From the NCBI RefSeq assembly GCF_013179805.1, contig NZ_SRRZ01000035.1, forward strand, positions 1 through 54,590: 54,590 nucleotides of DNA. The letters run 5' to 3'. Source of the stretch: Microcoleus asticus IPMA8 (GTDB lineage Bacteria; Cyanobacteriota; Cyanobacteriia; Cyanobacteriales; Microcoleaceae). Below are positions 1-9,562 of this stretch, piece by piece. The stretch's first letter is position 1, and each line of letters starts with the position of its first letter. Under the pieces are notes generated by a model. That model saw nothing but the letters and a program-made list of their open reading frames with translations. It had not been told where the DNA came from and searched no databases. A program made the position numbers and the translations under genes.

Positions 1-27
1 TAGACCGGGATTTGATTTTAAATCACC

Positions 28-802
28 CTAACCTTCCTTCAGTCTTGTCTTATGGTACTTTAGCTGCTTAAAAACTGTCCGGAGTATTGTATTAACGTGT
101 TCAATAATAATTCGTTGGCTTGCCAGAGTACGGTTTTCCTGCCGTTGAACCTGAGATAAATTAGAGCTTTTGGGCTTTTTAGTAGGGATCTGACTATTGG
201 CATGAAGTTTGGCAATTCCTTGATAACCCTTGTCACGCCAAAGCTTAATTGTAGTTGCTAGCCTGACTTTACTGCTCTTGAATAGTCACAAGGAATGCCT
301 TCTGCCTTTACCACGAAGCTCTGCAGATAATTGCTCCCGTCTTTTGATTGACCACTAATTGCTACTTCAATGTATGATACTTCTTTTTGCCGGAAAACAC
401 TTGTCGTTGTTTTTTTTTGGACGCTCGACTGGGCTTTCGGTCACATCGACCACAACTACTTCTAAAACTGAGTCCGGTTGCAGCAGTGCTTTCTTTCCGG
501 GTAAGCTAAACCGACCTGAACGAATGAATGTTTCCTCTACGTGTCTGACGATCCTGAACGCAGTGGATTCATTGATGTTCCAGCTTTGAGCAATGTGAAA
601 GTAGGTACGGTACTCTCGCCAATATTGTAATGCCAGCAGTACCTGGTCTTCTAAGCTCAGTTTAGGCGGGCGACCGGGTTTGCGTTTCTGAAGTTGCTGT
701 TGTTCGCTTTACTGACACCATTTCATCAAAAGTTGTAGACCCAACGCCACAGAATCGCTTGAAGGCTTCTGGCTTTAAACTTTGCACTTGTTCGTAAGTC
801 AT
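28..802 (-). pseudogene. decayed IS5-family (DDE_Tnp_4 type) transposase
   Basis: On the minus strand an ATG at 802 starts MTYEQVQSLKPEAF and runs 45 codons to a stop. The homology then continues in another frame with KLSLEDQVLLALQYWREY and a helix-turn-helix segment (NINESTAFRIVRHVEE), and after that the DDE region VVVVDVTESPVERPKK. Further frameshifts follow before a C-terminal tail ending YHKTRLKEG-stop at 28. This order, an N-terminal HTH followed by a DDE endonuclease, is that of the IS5-group transposases common in cyanobacteria. At least three frame changes make it non-functional. The right end of the element is probably near 840-860. The left end is at or beyond the window edge, so terminal repeats could not be matched. 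Confidence 0.85.
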
Positions 803-868
803 CAGTTTTTCCTCTCAATCACCTTACTATTGCCCGGCGTTGGGGACTTTTGCAAGAGGTTTTTTGTG

Positions 869-890
869 GAACAGGCCCGAAAGCCTGTTC
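869..890. repeat. GAACAGGC hairpin repeat
   Basis: An 8-bp perfect inverted repeat (GAACAGGC/GCCTGTTC, 6-nt loop) lies just beyond the 3' end of the big kinase gene. It belongs to the TGTGGAACAGGC family seen again near 12129 and 50621. No T-run follows on either strand, so it is called a repeat and not a terminator. Confidence 0.6.
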
Positions 891-913
891 ATGAAAATGG
901 TGCAACATATGAG

Positions 914-3900
914 TTAACTCAACGGCAGGGCGATCGTAAATTCCGTCCCTTCACCCACAACAGAATCACAACTCAAACAGCCGCCGTGGGTTTCTACCAC
1001 AATTTGGCGGCTGATAGACAACCCCAACCCCGTACCTTTCCCAACACCTTTGGTAGTGAATAAATGGTCAAAAATATGCGCTAAAATTTCTTTGGGAATT
1101 CCCCTGCCATTATCTCTAATCTTAATCACAACAGTTTGATTGTCATCATCCATCTCTGTTTTGATGGTAATGATATTAGGCGCCAGTCCAATCTCCGCAA
1201 AACTCCGAACTTTATTTGCTTCCTCAAAACAGTCGATCGCATTTGCCAAAATATTCATAAACACCTGATTCAACTGTCCCAAATAACACTTAACTTTCGG
1301 GATATTGCCATACTCCTTAACTACTTGAATCAGCGGACGGTCTTGATTTGCTTTCAATCGATGCTGTAAAATCATTAAAGTGCTATCAATTCCCTCATGG
1401 ATATCTGCCGACACTTTTCGGGTGGTGTCCGCACGGGAGAACGTGCGGAGAGAAGTGCTAATATTGCGAATGCGATCGCACCCAACTTTCATCGACCCCA
1501 GCATTTTCGGTAAATCTTCTATAAGATACTCTAAATCGATATCCTCAGCATCCTGTGCGATTTTTGAGCTAGGATTAATCACTTCTTCCTGATATAACTT
1601 CAAGTGGCTAATTAAATCGCCCACAGCCGCATTAGCTTCGGTAATATTCCCCGAAATAAAACCGACTGGATTGTTAATTTCGTGAGCGACACCAGCAACC
1701 AGATTGCCCAGAGCAGACATTTTTTCACCTTGAATTAGCTGCAATTGTGCTTGTTGCAGTTCATTGAAAGATTTTTCTAACTGTTGAGATTTCTCTTGCT
1801 CGCGCGCGTACAAACCAGCATTTTCTACGGCAATAGCAACTTGAGCAATTAACACTTTGAAGACTTCTACTCTCTCTGCTGTAAAAGCTCCTACTGTCAA
1901 AGCATTTTCTAGATAAATTATACCCCGCCGCTGAGATTGATAAATAATCGGCAAACATAGAATTGATTTTGGTTGATATTTCTGAATGTAGGTATCCACC
2001 TTAAAAGGTTCGGCGACAGTCGCATTGTCTAAAACCAGATGCTTTTGGCTGCGGTGTACGTAATTAATCACAGACAGGGGAACATCTTGACGATTTTCTA
2101 CGGGAATAGAGGGTAAAAGTGTCACTTTATCCTCCGCAAAACTGCCAGTAGCTTCTATGCAGAGGATATCGTTTTTCAGCAGCAGCAGCACAACTTTTTG
2201 AGCCGCCGCATTTTCTAAAATAATTTTGATTAATTTTGTCAACAATTTTTCTAGAACAATTTCACCGTTAATGGCTTGCGCCGACTTAATAAAAGTAGCT
2301 AAGTCTAAGAGCTCGCCTAAACTACTACTGGTAGTATTTCCAGTGGTAGTGCGGGTGACATCGAGGGTTGGGGTTTGAATTGTGCGCGTCTGTGCTGCTA
2401 AGAAAGGATGTGTTGATTCTAAGTGTTTAACTTTAGCTATGGCTCCCCAATGGATATATCCATAATAGGCTTTAGTCAGATATGCTTGAGAAACTATCTC
2501 TTTGCCCAAAGCTTGATAAAATTCTCCTGCTAATTCATAGGCTAATGCTTCCTCTTGAATGTAACCGTTTTTTGCGGCTCCATCAATTGCGCGATCGTAC
2601 AATTCCATTGCTTGGGTATTTTGCCCTAAAACTCGCGCTTTTTCCGCAGCTACCAAGTCGTATTTGTGTTGATAATTCATGGGAGCATGAACTGCCCATT
2701 TTTTCATATTTTTTTGGTTTTGTCCAACTTTTTTCATGTTTTGCTTTTGTTCCCCTTTCTCAGCTTGGGGATACAAAGCGAGCAGACTGAGAGAAAAGTA
2801 AAAATTATTCAGAGCAACTACATAAAATCCGGCTACGGACTCCTCATATTTCTCAAATAACCTTGAATTTTCCAAGGCTTCCGCATAGTTTCTGAAAATA
2901 AAATTAAGCTGAGTTTTGGCATTATAAACCAAACTAACTAAAAAAAAGCTTTGAGATTCTATTAAAATGGGGAGGGTTTTGACTTCATTAAATCTTTCAC
3001 CGACTAAATGACAGGGTTCGACAGCTTGACCGCGCAAATTGAGGGCTGTCTGCCTGCCTATACTTATATAATGTACAGCAAATTCTAGTTGAGATTGCTG
3101 CATTAGTTTCATATATTTACCAGTCTCCTGCTCCACCAAATCTAGAGGCTCTCCTATCGACAGTTTTTTGAAGCAATATTCAGTTATAGAATAACCAGCA
3201 TATTCCAACTCTCCAGTTTCCATTCCAGTTTTAAAACCTTCTTTAAGATCGCCTAATCCGGACTTGACAGAGGCTTTCCAGTGGTTAATAAAGCAACCAA
3301 AGGGTGTATAAACTCTACTTTTGATTGAACGGGAGGGAAATTTGTCTAACATCCTAATTGCCAGTTGACCGAATTGATATGCCAAACTAATGTCCCCTAC
3401 CTTGTACATAACTACGCCATAAAAAACGTAAGCAATACTTGCATAAGGCGAATTACCATATTTAATGCACAGCTTGACCATCCTAAATGCCAGCAGCGGT
3501 ACCAGTTGGGGCTTGACCGCAACAGCACTGCTGAGAATCCCTGATAAAATCCGCATGGCTGCTTGTTTTTCGGGATCGATCATTTCTGGCAAGTTAGCTA
3601 AATCCTCAATTCGTTTCAATCCTAAGCTCAGTTTTGTATTAATCAGTCCCGCCACAATATTTAGTGGCTTGGGATTTTGAGGAAAAGAAATGCCTAACAG
3701 TTTCAGGACTTCCAGTCCTGTATAGAGTGCTTCTACAAGTTTATTCTGAGCGTTATAAGACTGAATTTGAAGTTGATAAACATTCACTTTTTCCAGTAAG
3801 GTTTTAGCTTTTTGCACTACAATATCAACTAGCTTTTTTGAACCTTCATAGTTGATGTTTAAGTATTCAGCTTCTGCTGTTGACTCGTAAATTGCTAATG

Positions 3901-6370
3901 TTAAGTCATACTGACTTTGCCAACAATCCGCTGGCAGTAATTCCATAGCCACCCGCAAATACCTAACAGCAGCTTCATAAGCACTCGCGGCTTTTGCCTT
4001 GCGTCCAGCAGTTAAATTTAATTTTGCTAACTGCATCTTTTCTGCTGGCTGGCTAATCGTGTCAATTGCGACATTCAATTGATTGACGAGATCGAAGATG
4101 TTTTCTTCTAGCTTGTCTGGTGGAGTATTCTGTAATAGTAATTGACCAATTTTTAAATGGGTGGATTGCTTTTGGTCTTCGGGAATTAGCGAATATGCGG
4201 CTTGCTGAACGCGATCGTGCAAAAATTTGTAACTAACCCGCGATGTGTCTAACTTGAGATTAATTGATTCGGCTCGATCGAAAACTAAAGGAATACGATA
4301 AGCATCGCTCAAGGGCAGAATTAACCCTGATTGCAAAGCTGAATAAAGTTCAGTAGCTGTAGTATTAGCTGACTTTTCGCTAACAAGTGACAGCACATCT
4401 AGAGCAAATTTATCTCCCACGCAAGCTGCTAGCTTCAAGGCTTCTTGCGTGGGTTCGGGCAGCTTTTCAATGCGAGAAGCTACCAGTTCCACCACACTTT
4501 TATCGGTAATTCCAATGGCTTGGATTTCATCGATACTCCAATACCAGCCACTTTGACTTCCCTCATTTGTAACGTGATTAAATTTAAATGTTAAAAGAGA
4601 GTCTTGATAAAGTGCTTGAAGTAATTGGGTCAAGAAAAAAGGATTGCCGCCCGTTTTATTCCAGATTAACTCGGCTAGATTTGTTACTTTTTCTGTGCAA
4701 GTGTTAAGTGTTTCAGTGACTAATTCAGTCACATTTTCTAAATCCAGCGGTTGCAGCACGATATTGTTGACAACCGTACCCGTCTTTTCAATCTCTTCTA
4801 CAGTCTGAATTAAGGGGTGGGTCGGACTAACTTCATTGTCTCGATAGGCACCTATTAGCAACAAATATTCTTGGTCAGGGTCAGTTATCAGTATTTGCAT
4901 CAACTTTAATGTTGCTGAATCTGCCCACTGCAAATCGTCTAAAAAGATAACTAGGGGGTGTTCTTTTTGGGCGAAAACGCGAATAAATTCTTTGAATACC
5001 CGATTGAATCGATTTTGGGATTCTACGGGCGCGAGTTCTGGGACTTCTGGCTGTTTGCCGATGATTAATTCAACTTTGGGAATTACATCGGCAATTACTT
5101 GGCCGTCTGTTCCCAGTGCTGTTAAAATTTTAGTGCGCCATATTTCTAATGAAAGTGCACTTTCTGTTAGCAATTGCCGCAGCAAGGAGTTAAATGCTTG
5201 GATTAATGAGGCATAAGGAATGTTGCGTTTTAATTGATCGAATTTGCCGCTAATGAAGTAACCTTTTGACCGGGTAATGGGTTTGCTAACTTCGTTGACT
5301 ACGGCTGATTTACCGATGCCTGAGTAGCCTGATACTAGCATTAATTCGCTGCTTCCTGATGGAGGCGGGTTTTGTTCTAAGGTTGCTGGTTTTCCTAACA
5401 AGTTGTTAGCTAAACCCGCTCTTACACGTTCAAATGCTGCTAGCAATTCATTAACCTGATTTTCCCGACCGTACAATTTTTGAGGGATTAACAATTGGCT
5501 GAGAATATCTAAGCGTCCGGGCATGAAGTCGGCAATTTGTCCGGTGGTTTCTAACTGATGCAAACAATTTTCTAAGTCTGCTAACAATCCGGCCGCACTT
5601 TGATATCTATCTTCGGCATTTTTTGCCATCAATTTCATTACTATCTCAGAGATGGCGACAGGTATTTCTGAATTGATTTGATGGGGATATATTGGTTGAA
5701 CTGCGATGTGGCTATAAACTATTTCTAAGGGGTCGCTGCTGGGGAAAGGCAATTTTCCTGTCAGCATTTCATATAATGTGATGCCAAGGGAATAAAAGTC
5801 TGTGCGGTAGTCAAGGGTGCGGTTCATTCTCCCGGTTTGTTCGGGTGACATATAGGCTAAGGTTCCTTCGACGGAGTTGGGATTATTAAATTGTGGGTTT
5901 TCTTTGTTCAGTTTTGTGGCAATGCCGAAGTCGGTGATTTTTACTTGTTTTGTTTGCGAGTTAATTATGATGTTGCTGGGTTTGATGTCTTTGTGAATAA
6001 TGTGCTGAAAATGCAGGTATTGTAAGGCTTTGACTATTTGAATGAGGATGTTTAAATTTGCTTGCAGGCTCAACGTCTCTCTTTCCAGCAGTTTTGCGAG
6101 GGATTCCCCGCCAAAGTCTTCTAACACGATTCCTAATCGGTGGTCAAATGTTTCGAGACTGATGGCTTTGACGATTTGTTCGCTGTCTAAATTTTGGCGG
6201 ATTTGATATTCGTGTTTGAGCCTGGTAATGGCTTCGAGTGTTGGATATTCGGCTTTGAGGACTTTCAGAATTGCTGCTGGCCCGTCTGTCGGTGTTTGTC
6301 CGCGATAGATTATTGTTTCGACGCCTTCGTGCAGAGTAATATTGATTTGGTATTTGGAGAATTTCAACAT
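914..6370 (-). CDS. Ser/Thr kinase - AAA ATPase - GAF - histidine kinase, 1818 aa
   Basis: A giant cytoplasmic signalling protein. Residues 7-270 are a eukaryotic-type protein kinase with K36, a catalytic loop reading HKD (126-128, not HRD) and DFG at 147-149. An AAA/STAND-like ATPase follows, with Walker A at 348-355 (GYSGIGKS) and Walker B LDDLQWAD at 477-484. Next comes a long helical region of about 700 residues, a GAF domain at roughly 1390-1540 and a coiled coil. The histidine kinase has phospho-acceptor H1563 (AHEINNP), an N-box near 1706, DNGRGIP near 1753 and a GTGLGL lid. All three catalytic parts keep their key residues. This is the architecture of the cyanobacterial dual kinases such as Anabaena HstK. 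No transmembrane segment is seen. The substrate and any partner response regulator are unknown; no regulator gene is adjacent. Confidence 0.95.
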   Translation of the reverse strand: MLKFSKYQINITLHEGVETIIYRGQTPTDGPAAILKVLKAEYPTLEAITRLKHEYQIRQNLDSEQIVKAISLETFDHRLGIVLEDFGGESLAKLLERETLSLQANLNILIQIVKALQYLHFQHIIHKDIKPSNIIINSQTKQVKITDFGIATKLNKENPQFNNPNSVEGTLAYMSPEQTGRMNRTLDYRTDFYSLGITLYEMLTGKLPFPSSDPLEIVYSHIAVQPIYPHQINSEIPVAISEIVMKLMAKNAEDRYQSAAGLLADLENCLHQLETTGQIADFMPGRLDILSQLLIPQKLYGRENQVNELLAAFERVRAGLANNLLGKPATLEQNPPPSGSSELMLVSGYSGIGKSAVVNEVSKPITRSKGYFISGKFDQLKRNIPYASLIQAFNSLLRQLLTESALSLEIWRTKILTALGTDGQVIADVIPKVELIIGKQPEVPELAPVESQNRFNRVFKEFIRVFAQKEHPLVIFLDDLQWADSATLKLMQILITDPDQEYLLLIGAYRDNEVSPTHPLIQTVEEIEKTGTVVNNIVLQPLDLENVTELVTETLNTCTEKVTNLAELIWNKTGGNPFFLTQLLQALYQDSLLTFKFNHVTNEGSQSGWYWSIDEIQAIGITDKSVVELVASRIEKLPEPTQEALKLAACVGDKFALDVLSLVSEKSANTTATELYSALQSGLILPLSDAYRIPLVFDRAESINLKLDTSRVSYKFLHDRVQQAAYSLIPEDQKQSTHLKIGQLLLQNTPPDKLEENIFDLVNQLNVAIDTISQPAEKMQLAKLNLTAGRKAKAASAYEAAVRYLRVAMELLPADCWQSQYDLTLAIYESTAEAEYLNINYEGSKKLVDIVVQKAKTLLEKVNVYQLQIQSYNAQNKLVEALYTGLEVLKLLGISFPQNPKPLNIVAGLINTKLSLGLKRIEDLANLPEMIDPEKQAAMRILSGILSSAVAVKPQLVPLLAFRMVKLCIKYGNSPYASIAYVFYGVVMYKVGDISLAYQFGQLAIRMLDKFPSRSIKSRVYTPFGCFINHWKASVKSGLGDLKEGFKTGMETGELEYAGYSITEYCFKKLSIGEPLDLVEQETGKYMKLMQQSQLEFAVHYISIGRQTALNLRGQAVEPCHLVGERFNEVKTLPILIESQSFFLVSLVYNAKTQLNFIFRNYAEALENSRLFEKYEESVAGFYVVALNNFYFSLSLLALYPQAEKGEQKQNMKKVGQNQKNMKKWAVHAPMNYQHKYDLVAAEKARVLGQNTQAMELYDRAIDGAAKNGYIQEEALAYELAGEFYQALGKEIVSQAYLTKAYYGYIHWGAIAKVKHLESTHPFLAAQTRTIQTPTLDVTRTTTGNTTSSSLGELLDLATFIKSAQAINGEIVLEKLLTKLIKIILENAAAQKVVLLLLKNDILCIEATGSFAEDKVTLLPSIPVENRQDVPLSVINYVHRSQKHLVLDNATVAEPFKVDTYIQKYQPKSILCLPIIYQSQRRGIIYLENALTVGAFTAERVEVFKVLIAQVAIAVENAGLYAREQEKSQQLEKSFNELQQAQLQLIQGEKMSALGNLVAGVAHEINNPVGFISGNITEANAAVGDLISHLKLYQEEVINPSSKIAQDAEDIDLEYLIEDLPKMLGSMKVGCDRIRNISTSLRTFSRADTTRKVSADIHEGIDSTLMILQHRLKANQDRPLIQVVKEYGNIPKVKCYLGQLNQVFMNILANAIDCFEEANKVRSFAEIGLAPNIITIKTEMDDDNQTVVIKIRDNGRGIPKEILAHIFDHLFTTKGVGKGTGLGLSISRQIVVETHGGCLSCDSVVGEGTEFTIALPLS

Positions 6371-6667
6371 AACTTGAATTATTAATTACAGGAGCTAATT
6401 TTCATTAGATTAACACTACTTTATCTTGATTTGCTGTGATTCAGATCGTGTAATTTTCGCTCCCAAATCACACCGAAGATACACTAAGTGACAACGCGGC
6501 AGTGTTCGCGGGTGTCAACAAAAATCTTAAATGTAATATCGGTCTTGTGAGTCCAGAATGATTTCGCTCCGGCTTTTTTAAGGGGATTGGAGCGATCGCA
6601 CTACGTTTAAAATAGGAGGGGATGGGAGCGATCGCACTCCGCCTTAAACAGGCAATTGAGCGGGTTT
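6371..6667. other. intergenic spacer with duplicated HIP1 segment
   Basis: No gene is seen. The segment GGAGCGATCGCACT occurs at about 6588 and is repeated as GGAGCGATCGCACT at about 6626, so two HIP1 octamers lie in a short direct repeat. A 67-codon frame here is made of this repeat and is not called. Confidence 0.6.
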
Positions 6668-9055
6668 TCAATCGGTAACAACCGTAACTTCACAGATAGT
6701 AGAAAGTGATTCTGGTTCCGGCAAAATACGCACGCGGGCAAATTTCAAACCGTTGACTCCTTGTTGTGATTCTACCATGCCAGTCTGAATTTTTTGTTCT
6801 ACCCAACCTTCGCGAGACAAGTAGCGCAAGTATTGTTGGTACTCTTCCCATTCGTCTTCGGTTGAATAAACTACCGTTAACATTCCCGGCTGGGTAATCC
6901 GCTCTTGTGCGTCTTTGTCAACGGCTTTTTCGATCCGCTTTTTCACGAGTTCGTAGCGGATGTCGCGAGTGCCTTTTACGTCAAACATTTTTTCGGTGTT
7001 TTCGTTGTGAAAAATGTCGATCGTGGTATTCTGCACTAAGACTAAATGTGTGAGTTCCATGTTAATTTGAGACTCGGCTTGCAAGCGAAAAACTGCGCGG
7101 GCACAGTCGCAAATTGCTCGCAGTTGTTCGTACCGCAAACTGTGCAGGTGAAACGGGCTGAATTTGGGGTCGATCGATTTTCCTGCATAAATCATGTGAT
7201 CGATGCCGTCGGTGCATTCGATGTCACAGTAGTGGGGGAGAATTTGCTGCATTTTTTCTTGCCAGCGGGCCCAGATTTCTTGGAGTTTGGTGCTGATTAG
7301 GTTTAGCATTTGGTCGTAGCGGGTACGATCGCTGTAAACGCAGTTGTGTTCGTTTTCACAGGCTGCTCGGTAAGCTTCAACTGCTGCCTGAACCCTGGGG
7401 GCACACTGCACAAAATAGTCAAAATATACTTCTAAACGGTTGTTTAAATATTCGGTTGCTCGCACCTCCATATCGACTGTTACTTTTTGTTTTAAATGCT
7501 GGATGTAGTCGAGCAAATCGAGCCGCAGTTGCTCGCCGAGGTGGGTAGTTTGTGTTTCGCAAACGGCATCGGCTACGACTAAACCTAAGCGGAATTGTTC
7601 GAGCAAATCAGTTTGAATGGCTCGGTTTCTTTCGTCGCTAGAACCGCGAATGTCCGAAATTCCGTACAGCGGATAAACGTCAGCAAATACGATTGTATCT
7701 GGGGGCAGTCCCCAACTTCGCCTTTCTGCTTCTTGGGCGAACCGCCACTCTACTGCGGGGTGGATGTTGTGAATGTGGGTAAACCGCTCTTGGATGGCTT
7801 GCCGCAGGGCTGCAATGAAGGCGGGAATGAGTTCTTGGGCGTGTTGAGCGTCAATGCCGTTGAAGTGGTTGGGCCGATCGCACAACAGCCCCACGACACC
7901 CAAAATCCGCTGCCCGCACCCCTCGCGGGTGACGGATTTGACTACCAGGGGCACGAGCAACATCGATCGAGTCCCCCTTTTCCGCAAAGTTCGATCGCAC
8001 TCGGTTTCGCAGTCCCTGCGCAAGTCTGGCACGTTCCAAACTTGATTTGCTGCTGTGGCCTTCAAAAAGTGAGAAGCTTCTAGCGAGTGCATTGAATAAA
8101 GAATCGGCTGCAAATGTTGGCCGTCTTTTGCAATTAATAGCTGTACCTGATCGCCGTCGGGCCGCAGCAGCAAAGTGCCGTCAGCATTGAAGAGCGATCG
8201 CAAACACCGATCGATTTTCTCAAATTTGTCTGGCCCGAGCATCGAATCTCGATCGATCAATAACTGAGTCAGCCGCCGAATTTGCTCCTGCACCGTGACA
8301 TCAAAACCTTCTAGCAGCAGCAAACCTTCTACGCGGTAATTATCCAAATGCAATCGATCGGCTAAATTTTCTAGTTGATTCGGCTGCATCAACCAAGCTT
8401 CCCGTTCCGCAACAGGCATTAATCTTAAAGAAATATCCGCAAATTCATCTATTTTTGAGTCAATTCGAGTAATTTTTAACTGTTCCGAACCCAGCCAAAA
8501 CTCAATAAATCTGGGTTCTCGGCGTTTGGGGTTTTTTACACTCGCCGTGACGGGTTCGTCTAGCACCCGCAAACCGTCGATGTCAACTTGATAATATTGC
8601 TTAAATACCCAGTGCAAAAGGTGGCTGCGGTACAATTGTTCTGCTGTTTTGCCACCCCAATCCTCGAACAGTTCCAGCAGAGTGATGTCAGTTTCTGCAA
8701 ACCAACCGTTGGTAGATTGAGTTGCCAAGGACGTTCCCTCCCAACCCGCCAAGCGACAAAATGCCGCGTTAGCATAACGCAGGGCAAAAGTTCCCGGTTC
8801 CATTACTGCGATTAAAACGCGGCGGTCGCCGAGAAATTGAAACAGTCGCTTTAAATCTTGTTTCCACGTTTTCAAGCGTTCAATTTCAGCAGATTGGCTG
8901 GGTACTTGACCCGCCAAAGCTTCCAGTAGCTGTTCTATACTTGGTTCGCTCGGCAGATTGTTACTGTCTTGCTCTGTTGGGGTGATATCTGTCGCTGGCA
9001 GTGATTTTACGGAGTTGCTGTTGTTTTGATGGGCAGACGATTTAGGAGTAGACAT
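6668..9055 (-). CDS. PAS- and GAF-containing protein of unknown function, 795 aa
   Basis: The N-terminal 45 residues are polar and low complexity. They are followed by a helix and a PAS-like domain at roughly 50-150 (VLIAVMEPGTFALRYANAAFCRLAG). A second mixed alpha/beta segment follows, then a GAF domain at roughly 255-425 (LLRPDGDQVQLLIAKDG; RSMLLVPLVV; VVGLLCDRP). The last 370 residues are helix-rich and conserved-looking (HNIHPAVEWRFAQEAERRSWG; DIECTDGIDHMIYAGKS) but match no domain I can name. There is no histidine kinase, GGDEF or HTH output. It shares orientation with the dual kinase downstream (297-bp gap), so co-expression is possible. It may be an adenylate cyclase-like or ligand-sensing protein, but I see no catalytic motif and make no functional call. 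Confidence 0.85.
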   Translation of the reverse strand: MSTPKSSAHQNNSNSVKSLPATDITPTEQDSNNLPSEPSIEQLLEALAGQVPSQSAEIERLKTWKQDLKRLFQFLGDRRVLIAVMEPGTFALRYANAAFCRLAGWEGTSLATQSTNGWFAETDITLLELFEDWGGKTAEQLYRSHLLHWVFKQYYQVDIDGLRVLDEPVTASVKNPKRREPRFIEFWLGSEQLKITRIDSKIDEFADISLRLMPVAEREAWLMQPNQLENLADRLHLDNYRVEGLLLLEGFDVTVQEQIRRLTQLLIDRDSMLGPDKFEKIDRCLRSLFNADGTLLLRPDGDQVQLLIAKDGQHLQPILYSMHSLEASHFLKATAANQVWNVPDLRRDCETECDRTLRKRGTRSMLLVPLVVKSVTREGCGQRILGVVGLLCDRPNHFNGIDAQHAQELIPAFIAALRQAIQERFTHIHNIHPAVEWRFAQEAERRSWGLPPDTIVFADVYPLYGISDIRGSSDERNRAIQTDLLEQFRLGLVVADAVCETQTTHLGEQLRLDLLDYIQHLKQKVTVDMEVRATEYLNNRLEVYFDYFVQCAPRVQAAVEAYRAACENEHNCVYSDRTRYDQMLNLISTKLQEIWARWQEKMQQILPHYCDIECTDGIDHMIYAGKSIDPKFSPFHLHSLRYEQLRAICDCARAVFRLQAESQINMELTHLVLVQNTTIDIFHNENTEKMFDVKGTRDIRYELVKKRIEKAVDKDAQERITQPGMLTVVYSTEDEWEEYQQYLRYLSREGWVEQKIQTGMVESQQGVNGLKFARVRILPEPESLSTICEVTVVTD

Positions 9056-9383
9056 GAGTAAAACACCTGAAAGCAGTGGATTTTGCCAAAAAAAGTCAGC
9101 GATCGGCGATTATGGCTTTGTAAAGAGCTTAGATCCTGTTTGTAAAGTTTGTGTGTGGGTATGGAAAACTGGGTGTTTTCTCGGACGATGGGCCCCAGGG
9201 GCTTTGACTTTTATCCACAAACAACCTCTCAGCCTCGACGTTATAGGTGATATTAACGTGTTTACCGCCTGGGGGGTAACACCCATTATAAGCGGTAGAT
9301 AGTAGCGGATAGTGTCAGCAACTAATGCTATTTGACTCAGAGGTGAGATATATAGCAGCTTTGGGTTGAATGAGGCACAGCCC
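9056..9383. other. spacer between divergent genes 6668-9055 and 9563-10342
   Basis: No gene is seen between the two divergent genes in this part. Open frames here, such as 9110-9544 on the minus strand, run across tandem repeats and have no domain-like content. Confidence 0.5.
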
Positions 9384-9435
9384 TGGTAATTGGTAATTGA
9401 TAATTGGTAATTGATAATTGGTAATTGGTAATTGG
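9384..9435. repeat. heptanucleotide tandem repeat (TGGTAAT/TGATAAT)
   Basis: Seven 7-bp units plus TGG, alternating TGGTAAT and TGATAAT. This is one of several 7-bp-period arrays in the window and matches the STRR class known from filamentous cyanobacteria. Confidence 0.9.
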
Positions 9436-9501
9436 CAAGCAGGTGACAAGTCACTAATCTAGTAAATAAAAATTGGCAAACAATCCAAATAAACTTGCTA
9501 T

Positions 9502-9530
9502 TTCGCAATGCAAGAATTAAAATATATAAT
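9502..9530 (+). promoter_or_regulatory. sigma-70-type promoter for the RTX gene
   Basis: TTCGCA at 9502-9507 (4 of 6 match to TTGACA), a 17-bp spacer and a perfect TATAAT at 9525-9530. This predicts a leader of about 27 nt before the ATG at 9563. AAAGGA at about 9550 serves as the ribosome binding site. Confidence 0.55.
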
Positions 9531-9562
9531 ACAGCTAACAGCATTTATGAAAGGACATAGTT

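Noticed and set aside
6468..6671. 67-codon minus-strand frame after the PAS/GAF gene
   Set aside because: Encoded by repeated HIP1-containing DNA; RSAIAPIP repeats reflect the direct repeat. No domain or start signal.
9110..9544. 144-codon minus-strand frame across the spacer before the RTX gene
   Set aside because: It crosses the heptamer array (NYQLPIINYQLSITNYQ) and the promoter of the RTX gene. No domain.
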